Below are positions 15,416-20,771 of a stretch of 20,771 bases of DNA, piece after piece. Source of the DNA: Ruminococcaceae bacterium UBA1448 (GTDB lineage: Bacteria; Bacillota; Clostridia; Oscillospirales; Ruminococcaceae); contig DCTE01000112.1 of NCBI GenBank assembly GCA_002329405.1, forward strand, positions 1 through 20,771, written 5' to 3'. The notes under the pieces are model-generated. The model did no database searches and was not told the DNA's origin. It saw nothing but the letters and a program-made list of their open reading frames with translations. The stretch's first letter is position 1. Every line of letters begins with the position of its first letter. Both the position numbers and the translations under genes were made by a program.

Positions 15416-15444
15416 TTGATTTTGCACTGCTGGTAGCGTAAAAT
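15416..15444 (+). promoter_or_regulatory. Probable sigma-A promoter of the LysR gene
   Basis: TTGATT (15416-15421), 17-base spacer, TAAAAT (15439-15444). A perfect TATAAT at 15451-15456 is an alternative -10 but lacks a matching -35. The AT-rich stretch 15307-15415 between this and the YibE/F promoter would hold any LysR operator; I cannot define one. Confidence 0.55.
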
Positions 15445-15486
15445 AAATAGTATAATCAGGTGGTATTTGATGGAAAGGACAGTGCA

Positions 15487-16380
15487 ATGGACCTGAAACA
15501 ACTCCGCTATTTTGCAGCAGTCGCCGAATTGGGCAGTGTTTCGGCTGCCGCGCGACAGCTGTATATGTCTCAGCCGCCGCTGAGTATCCAGATCCGTCAG
15601 CTGGAAGAAGAATTGAGCTGCCGTCTGTTCAGCCGGGATGGCAGGCGGTTTATTTTGACCGATGCGGGAAAACTTTTGTATGAACGCACGCAGGGATTGC
15701 TCGCGATGGCGGATTCAATGGAAAAGGAACTGCGTGATTTCCGGGAAGGCGGATGCGGTACCTTACGGCTGGGGGTTGTATCTTCGGTCTGCGGTGCTGA
15801 TCTGACCGGATGGCTGGGCAGGTTCTGGAAAGATTTCCCGGAAGTGCGGATGGAAATAAGTGAACAGAATACCTATCAGCTGCTGGAACAACTGCGGGGG
15901 CATCGTCTGGATCTGGCGATTATCCGAACACCTTTTTTGTCCGACGGCCTGCAATGCCATGTCCTGCGCCAGGAACAGATGGCGGCAGTAGGCCAGCATT
16001 CGGCTTTTGTGCGGATCTTTGGGCAAGTTCCGGAAACGCTGTCAATTCAGGAATTGAAGGAAGTACCGTTGATTATCTATCGAAGATGGGAACCGCCATT
16101 GACAGAACTGATGCGGGAAAAAGGATTGACGCCAAAGTATTTCTGTATCTGCGATGATGCGCGGACGGTTGTTTCCCTTGCCAAAACAGGTGTGGGGATT
16201 GGGATTGTACCGGATTCTTCTGCCAGAGGGATGGGAGAAGAAAACTGCTGTGTCAGGATTGCCGATCCAGAATTCCGGTCGTCCATTGTGGCGGCGGTTT
16301 GTCTGGGTGCCTATCTTCCATCGGTTGTGCGGCTGTTTTTGGAATACCTGCCGCAGCCGGAAGAATTTTCGGCAAACTGA
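15487..16380 (+). CDS. LysR-family transcriptional regulator
   Basis: A 297-residue DNA-binding regulator. The N-terminal winged helix-turn-helix is classical (MDLKQLRYFAAVAELGSVSAAARQL, SQPPLSIQIRQLEEELSCRLFSR), residues 1-62. A linker helix follows, then a periplasmic-binding-like effector domain (TLRLGVVSSVCGAD near 93, LDLAIIRTP, GVGIGIVPDSSA near 230). I chose the ATG at 15487 because LysR proteins begin MxLxQLRYF and GAAAGGAC lies seven bases upstream; an earlier start at 15460 would add nine residues. It is divergent from the YibE/F gene, its most likely target, and probably self-regulated. The inducer is unknown. No obvious terminator follows it. Confidence 0.93.
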   Translation: MDLKQLRYFAAVAELGSVSAAARQLYMSQPPLSIQIRQLEEELSCRLFSRDGRRFILTDAGKLLYERTQGLLAMADSMEKELRDFREGGCGTLRLGVVSSVCGADLTGWLGRFWKDFPEVRMEISEQNTYQLLEQLRGHRLDLAIIRTPFLSDGLQCHVLRQEQMAAVGQHSAFVRIFGQVPETLSIQELKEVPLIIYRRWEPPLTELMREKGLTPKYFCICDDARTVVSLAKTGVGIGIVPDSSARGMGEENCCVRIADPEFRSSIVAAVCLGAYLPSVVRLFLEYLPQPEEFSAN

Positions 16381-16441
16381 CGGATTTTATCTGTAAAAAC
16401 TGTTGGGTTGCAAAAAAAATTAAAAAGCCTGAGAAAATCAA

Positions 16442-16470
16442 TTGACAGAATCACTGGAAATATATATAAT
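16442..16470 (+). promoter_or_regulatory. Consensus sigma-A promoter of the ppx-like/ppk operon
   Basis: Perfect TTGACA (16442-16447), 17-base spacer, perfect TATAAT (16465-16470), the strongest promoter in the window. The predicted leader is about 108 bases. Confidence 0.93.
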
Positions 16471-16502
16471 TTTATTATGTATTTCTTTTAAAAAATAGTA
16501 TT

Positions 16503-16562
16503 TCTGATCATCAGATAAATAAATTGCTGCAAGCGACGCTTCCGGGTCGGAGCTTCGTTTTT
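16503..16562 (+). promoter_or_regulatory. Leader of the ppx-like operon with terminator-like hairpin
   Basis: The leader holds a 13-base palindrome (16503-16515). Next comes a hairpin (arms 16534-16542 and 16549-16557, one mismatch and one G-T pair) followed directly by five T (16558-16562). The ribosome site AAGGAGG starts seven bases later. The arrangement could attenuate transcription; it could also simply stop read-through from LysR. No known riboswitch core is recognised. Confidence 0.5.
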
Positions 16563-16584
16563 ATCACCAAGGAGGATATCTTTT

Positions 16585-18093
16585 ATGCCTAAGAAAAAAG
16601 GTGGCAGAATATGTGCCGTTATTGAGATCGGCTCAGATATGGTCACCATGCTGATTGCCCAAAACCGCAGTACCGGAATTGATGTACTGGACCGGCTGGA
16701 GTGTTTCTTTGATCTGGAAAAGGAGACGGCGACAACTGGTCGAATTGGGCAGGCATCTATTTTGGAGCTGTGCCGGATTCTGAATGGATACCGTCAGGAG
16801 ATGGAAGCGTACGGTGTAGAGGCATACCGGCTGTTTTCAACTGATTTTCTGCAAAGTACAGATAATTTTATTTTCTTTAAGTCCCAGCTGACTGAAAGAA
16901 CTGGCCTGAATCTGGAAATTATCAGCGATGAAGAGGAGAAAGCACTGCTCTACTGGCAGATGCAGAAGGCTATGGCTTCTTTTGATCGGGATAAAGGGGA
17001 TAAGTACCTGTATGCAGTAATCGGAAATGAATCGCTTGGACTGGCACTGCAAAGTGTAAAACGTCAGCGGCTGCGCCAAAATCTCCCCATTACAGTATTT
17101 GACGTTTTGCAGATGCGGGAGGAACTGGCGGGTGACACCGAGCTGGTCTCTCCGGTTATGAACGAGTTTTTGGAGGACGGACTGGACGGACTGGACACCT
17201 ATGGATTCCGTAAATCGGTCAAAACGCTGGTCTTTGCTGATGCCGAACTGGAAGCGATTGCACGGATGTGCGGTGTGGAAATCGAAGATAAACGCTGCAT
17301 GATTCCGGCAGAAAAACTGATGCAGCTGGGACAGCATCTGATGGAAATGATGCCTGAAAATGCTGGAAAAGAGTACGGGCTGAGCATCAAACAGGAGCGG
17401 GCTATCTATGCGTCGGTGCTGATTTATAATAAACTGACCGAGCTGACCGGTGTGTCGGTGGTTATCGGCGTATATGGCTCGCTGATGGGTTCGCTGCTTG
17501 AGCAGATGCTGCTCAAGCCGGAGCGTAAGGAATATGACCAGTATATGCAGGAAAACGCGCTTGGCTGTGCGCGGACGCTGGCCAAACGGTATGGATGCGC
17601 GATGGAACACGCCGAAAAGGTTTGTGATTTTGCCGAAAAGCTGTACCAGAAGACCCGCAAACTGCACTCTCAGGAAGATGATCTGATCTATCTGAAGCTG
17701 GCCTGCCTGCTGCACAACTGCGGCTATTTCAGCGACATTGAGTTTCACGCCCATTGCAGCGCTTCGCTGATTGAAACTTTCAATATTCCGGGGATGACGC
17801 TGGGACAGCGAAAGGTTATCGCACAGATTCAGCAGTCGGAAGGCAGTTGGGATAATCTGCGGATTCAGCAGCTGCGCGCTTATTTCCAGCTGGCGGACGC
17901 ACTGGATTGCTGCAAAAAGCAAAAGCTGTCGGATATTTCCATCCGTCTTGATGGTGACCGGCTGACGGTCAGCACGGTATATGACGGTAACCTGTATTTG
18001 GAGAAAAAGGCGTTTGATGCGGCGGCCCAGCTGTTTTATGAAGTGTTTGGCGTACTGCCGGTACTGCATGTCAAGACCGCATTGCTGAAATAA
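16585..18093 (+). CDS. Ppx/GppA-family protein with degenerate active-site motifs plus C-terminal HD-like domain
   Basis: Family members are exopolyphosphatases or pppGpp phosphatases. The 502 residues align with the family layout: ASKHA-fold halves to about residue 300, then an HD-like helical domain. Several key motifs are altered. The first phosphate loop DIGSNS is EIGSDM (residues 14-19). The conserved ATSALREAxN stretch reads FSTDFLQSTDN, without the arginine. The second phosphate loop DIGGGS reads VIGNES near 147. The HD-domain LHDIG is LHNCG. The glutamate motif ISDEEEKALLYW is kept. Catalysis is therefore doubtful. The frame is intact, AAGGAGG precedes the ATG, and ppk follows 28 bases later. 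A regulatory partner of Ppk is inference. Confidence 0.85.
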   Translation: MPKKKGGRICAVIEIGSDMVTMLIAQNRSTGIDVLDRLECFFDLEKETATTGRIGQASILELCRILNGYRQEMEAYGVEAYRLFSTDFLQSTDNFIFFKSQLTERTGLNLEIISDEEEKALLYWQMQKAMASFDRDKGDKYLYAVIGNESLGLALQSVKRQRLRQNLPITVFDVLQMREELAGDTELVSPVMNEFLEDGLDGLDTYGFRKSVKTLVFADAELEAIARMCGVEIEDKRCMIPAEKLMQLGQHLMEMMPENAGKEYGLSIKQERAIYASVLIYNKLTELTGVSVVIGVYGSLMGSLLEQMLLKPERKEYDQYMQENALGCARTLAKRYGCAMEHAEKVCDFAEKLYQKTRKLHSQEDDLIYLKLACLLHNCGYFSDIEFHAHCSASLIETFNIPGMTLGQRKVIAQIQQSEGSWDNLRIQQLRAYFQLADALDCCKKQKLSDISIRLDGDRLTVSTVYDGNLYLEKKAFDAAAQLFYEVFGVLPVLHVKTALLK

Positions 18094-18121
18094 AGAGTAG
18101 GATATTTTGGGAGATAAGACT

Positions 18122-20302
18122 ATGATGGAAACAAAAACCAATCTGCTGGATCGGGAACTGAGCTGGCTGGATTTTAATGCCCGTGTTCTTGAGGAGGCGT
18201 ATGAAAAGGAAAATCCGCTGATGGAGCGGATGCGTTTTCTGGCAATCACAGCTTCCAATTTGGATGAATTTACAATGGTGCGTGTGGCGGGCGTCATGGA
18301 TATGGTGGAGTCCAAACGTTCCAAGGTTTCGCCTGCTGGTATGACCGCAGAAGAGCTGCTGCCACTGCTGGACAGGAAGATCCGTGATTTTGTTGAACGG
18401 CAGTATTCCTGCCTGAACCGTTCTATTCTTCCTCAGCTGGAAAAGAGCGGAATCCGTTTTGTAGCAGCAGATCAGCTAACCCAGCAGCAGAAAACCCATG
18501 TTGATGCCTATTTTAATAAAGTGCTGTTCCCGGTATTGACCCCGATGGCGGTTGACCGAAGCCGACCTTTCCCGATGCTGGCGAATAAGAGCCTGAATAT
18601 CGTTGTCCGGCTGCAGGAAAAGAAAGATGAAAAGGACACAGGCAAAAAGGAACAGAAAAAACAGAAAAAATCTAAGGAAGCGTTTGCGGTTGTACAGGTT
18701 CCTTCTATCCTTCCCCGCTTTTTGGAACTGCCGGAGACCAGTGAGGTCAACGGCGTCAAACAGCGCAGTTTTATTCTGCTGGAAGAGATTATTATTGCGC
18801 ATATGGCTTCGCTGTTTGAGCTGCATGAGATCATCTCCTGTTCCCTCTTCCGCATCACCCGTGACTCCGATCTGTCGATTGACGAAGAATCCAATGACTT
18901 TTTGGAAGAGATCAAGGCGTCGATTAAAAAACGCAAAACCGGCCGTCCGGTGCGTCTGGAGGTAGAGACTGACTGCGACGATGAAGCGCTGGCGTTTCTT
19001 GAAGAGATGCTGCCAATTGAAGAGAGCCGGGTGATTCGGGTAACAGGCCCGCTGGATCTGACGCTCTTCTCCAAGTTTGCTTCTATTCCCGGGTGCAGCA
19101 GTATGTGCTACGACCCAATTATACCGGTTGCGGAACCGGCAGATTTTGTCGGATACGAAGATATTTTCGCTGCCATCCGTGCGCATGACTGCATGATTCA
19201 TCATCCCTATGAGAGCTTTGATGTGGTTGTTGACTTTGTCCGTGCCGCTGCCGAGGACCCGGATGTACTGGCAATCAAACAGACCCTTTACCGTGTATCC
19301 GGCCATTCTCCGATTGTCGCTGCTCTGATGCGGGCGGCGGAAAACGGCAAACAGGTCACGGTACTGGTCGAGTTAAAAGCGCGGTTCGATGAGGAAAACA
19401 ACATCCACTGGGCACAGAAACTGGAAAAAGCGGGCTGTCATGTTGTATACGGCCTGTCGGGGCTGAAAACCCACTGTAAGATTCTGCTGGTTGTCCGCCG
19501 GGAGGAAGACGGTATCCGCCGGTATGTTCATATGGGTACCGGGAACTATAATGATTCGACCGCCCGTATTTATACCGACATGGGCGTCATGACCTGCAAG
19601 GAACCGTACGGCAGTGATGCTTCGTCGCTGTTTAACGTCCTGACCGGTTACTCCCGTCCGCCCCGTTACAACCGTTTTGTCACTGCGCCCATTGATATGC
19701 GTCCCTTCTTCCGTGAGATGATTGAAGGTGAGATTGCCTGTGCGGCCCAGGGGCTGCCTTCCGGCATTACCGCAAAGGTCAACTCGCTGGTTGACCCGGA
19801 GATTATTGAACTGCTGTATAAGGCCTCTCAGGCGGGCGTACCGGTCAAACTGATCGTTCGCGGCATCTGCTGTCTGATTCCCGGTGTGCCCGGTCTGAGC
19901 GAAAATATCACCGTCCATTCGATCGTCGGCCAGCTGCTGGAGCACAGCCGTATCTTCCGGTTTGAGTGCGGCGGCAAGCCGAGGATCTGGATGGGCAGCG
20001 CCGACTGGATGCAGCGCAATCTGGACCATCGTGTCGAGCTGGTCTTCCCGATTGAAGCGGAACTGATGCCCAGGGCAGAAGAGATTCTGGAAGTCATGTG
20101 GAGCGACAATGTCAACACCCGTGTGATGCAGCCGGATACCAGTTATCAGCTGGTTGACCGGCGCGGCAGCCGGAAGCTGAACAACTCCCATCGGACCTTC
20201 TCGGATATGGCAAAGGCCGCTTCCCAGAAGGCGCAGAAGCAGTTTGAACAGGTACAGCAAACAACTGAATTTAAGGTGCATCAGTCTGCTGAGCAGAATT
20301 AA
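18122..20302 (+). CDS. ppk: Polyphosphate kinase 1
   Basis: It reversibly transfers the ATP gamma-phosphate to inorganic polyphosphate, via a phosphohistidine, usually near the membrane. The 726 residues match PPK1 length. The N-domain (LDRELSWLDFNARVLEEA, ITASNLDEFTMVRVAGV), head domain and two phospholipase-D-like C-domains are present. The likely phosphorylated histidine is in GLKTHCKILLVVRR and the second catalytic histidine in EHSRIFRFECGGKPRIWMGSADWM. IKQTLYRVSGHSPIV and HMGTGNYNDSTARIYTDMG are typical. A Lys/Glu-rich insertion lies at about 167-186. I chose the ATG at 18122 with GGGAG eight bases upstream, not the TTG at 18107. It is co-directional with the ppx-like gene and probably co-transcribed with pfkA. 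Confidence 0.97.
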   Translation: MMETKTNLLDRELSWLDFNARVLEEAYEKENPLMERMRFLAITASNLDEFTMVRVAGVMDMVESKRSKVSPAGMTAEELLPLLDRKIRDFVERQYSCLNRSILPQLEKSGIRFVAADQLTQQQKTHVDAYFNKVLFPVLTPMAVDRSRPFPMLANKSLNIVVRLQEKKDEKDTGKKEQKKQKKSKEAFAVVQVPSILPRFLELPETSEVNGVKQRSFILLEEIIIAHMASLFELHEIISCSLFRITRDSDLSIDEESNDFLEEIKASIKKRKTGRPVRLEVETDCDDEALAFLEEMLPIEESRVIRVTGPLDLTLFSKFASIPGCSSMCYDPIIPVAEPADFVGYEDIFAAIRAHDCMIHHPYESFDVVVDFVRAAAEDPDVLAIKQTLYRVSGHSPIVAALMRAAENGKQVTVLVELKARFDEENNIHWAQKLEKAGCHVVYGLSGLKTHCKILLVVRREEDGIRRYVHMGTGNYNDSTARIYTDMGVMTCKEPYGSDASSLFNVLTGYSRPPRYNRFVTAPIDMRPFFREMIEGEIACAAQGLPSGITAKVNSLVDPEIIELLYKASQAGVPVKLIVRGICCLIPGVPGLSENITVHSIVGQLLEHSRIFRFECGGKPRIWMGSADWMQRNLDHRVELVFPIEAELMPRAEEILEVMWSDNVNTRVMQPDTSYQLVDRRGSRKLNNSHRTFSDMAKAASQKAQKQFEQVQQTTEFKVHQSAEQN

Positions 20303-20304
20303 AG

Positions 20305-20333
20305 CCGCAAAAACCTGTTTGGGAATTTTGCGG
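20305..20333 (+). other. Intercistronic hairpin between ppk and pfkA
   Basis: A perfect 8-bp stem (CCGCAAAA at 20305-20312 with TTTTGCGG at 20326-20333) and 13-base loop, starting two bases after the ppk stop and ending just before the pfkA ribosome site. With no T-tract after it, it is not a normal terminator; it may affect mRNA processing or pfkA translation. Confidence 0.55.
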
Positions 20334-20349
20334 AGAAAGGATATGGATT

Positions 20350-20771
20350 ATGAAAAGGATAGGATTTTTAACCAGTGGAGGAGACTGTCAGGCACTGAAT
20401 CCTGCAATGCGCGGTGTCACCGAGACACTCTGCGCTGCGCTGGGTGAAAAGGAAGTCGAGTTTATCGGGTTTGAAGACGGCTATAAAGGCATGATCTATG
20501 GCCGGTACCGCAAGATGACCCGGGCGGATTTTTCCGGTATCATCAATATGGGCGGCACCATCCTGGGAACTTCCCGCGAGCCGTTTAAGACGATTCAGGT
20601 GGTCGATCCTGAGACCGGTCTGGATAAGGTCAAGGAAATGATCAAGACCTACCAGAAGCTGAAACTGGACTGCCTGGTCATGCTGGGCGGCAACGGCAGC
20701 CATAAAACCGCCAACCTCCTCTCCCAGAAGGGCCTGAATGTCGTAACCCTGCCCAAGACCATCGACAACGA
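20350..20771 (+). CDS. pfkA: 6-phosphofructokinase, 3'-truncated by window edge
   Basis: It phosphorylates fructose 6-phosphate to fructose 1,6-bisphosphate, the committing step of glycolysis. The first about 140 residues are present and in frame to the edge. The N-terminal nucleotide loop LTSGGDCQALNPAMRG, GGTILGTSREPF, GGNGSHKTANLL and the catalytic PKTIDN are visible. In the GGDGS motif the aspartate is asparagine while the following glycine, linked to ATP rather than PPi use, is kept; this fits a clostridial PFK subgroup. The ATG at 20350 follows AGAAAGGA. It is 47 bases after ppk with only a hairpin between, so probably one transcript. Phosphoryl donor is not proven. Confidence 0.93.
   Translation, partial: MKRIGFLTSGGDCQALNPAMRGVTETLCAALGEKEVEFIGFEDGYKGMIYGRYRKMTRADFSGIINMGGTILGTSREPFKTIQVVDPETGLDKVKEMIKTYQKLKLDCLVMLGGNGSHKTANLLSQKGLNVVTLPKTIDN

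Noticed and set aside
16837..18324. A 495-residue open frame antisense to the ppx-like gene and the start of ppk
   Set aside because: No recognisable domain, biased Gln/Arg/Phe composition, and it mirrors two well-supported genes; it is a codon-bias shadow.

Overview
The window looks like a chromosomal segment from a Gram-positive, probably spore-forming anaerobe of the class Clostridia, most likely near Oscillospiraceae/Ruminococcaceae. This is inferred from a clostridial-type GroEL C-terminus (GGMGGMY), an ECF-type vitamin transporter S component, type III pantothenate kinases, a SpoIIQ-like M23 protein, strong AGGAGG-type ribosome binding sites, and sigma-A promoters of the form TTGxxx-17-TATAAT. 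I see no rRNA, tRNA, CRISPR array, phage gene or insertion sequence. It reads as ordinary core chromosome with several locally unusual genes.

Layout. Positions 1-1438 (+) hold the 3' part of groEL, which ends at a strong terminator. Positions 1518-2674 (-) hold an ECF sigma factor and a translationally coupled zinc-finger anti-sigma factor, behind a promoter that looks like an ECF sigma target. Positions 2816-5214 (-) form a coenzyme A cluster: a PanT-like ECF transporter S component with a structured leader, a canonical type III pantothenate kinase (CoaX), and an overlapping second CoaX-like gene whose key motifs are degraded. Positions 5415-8539 (-) hold a type II glycerate kinase, a NUDIX hydrolase and a CPBP membrane protease. 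Positions 8645-9571 (-) hold an AEC-family transporter. Positions 9776-10984 (-) hold a membrane-anchored M23 (SpoIIQ-like) protein preceded by a sigma-F-like promoter.

Positions 11378-13687 (+) hold a serC-serA operon, the first two steps of serine synthesis from 3-phosphoglycerate, ending at a strong hairpin. Positions 13769-15235 (-) hold a YibE/F-family membrane protein with a proline-rich repeat tail, divergent from a LysR regulator at 15487-16380 (+). Positions 16585 to the right edge (+) hold a probable operon of a Ppx/GppA-like protein with degenerate active-site motifs, polyphosphate kinase, and the 5' part of 6-phosphofructokinase.

How the genes fit together. Pantothenate uptake and phosphorylation sit side by side. 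Glycerate kinase, SerC/SerA and PFK all touch the glycolytic triose/3-phosphoglycerate node. Polyphosphate kinase lies with a probable non-catalytic Ppx-like partner. The two most interesting points are the two apparent pseudoenzymes (second CoaX, Ppx-like), each encoded next to its presumptively active relative or partner. No wholly unknown multi-gene system is evident.
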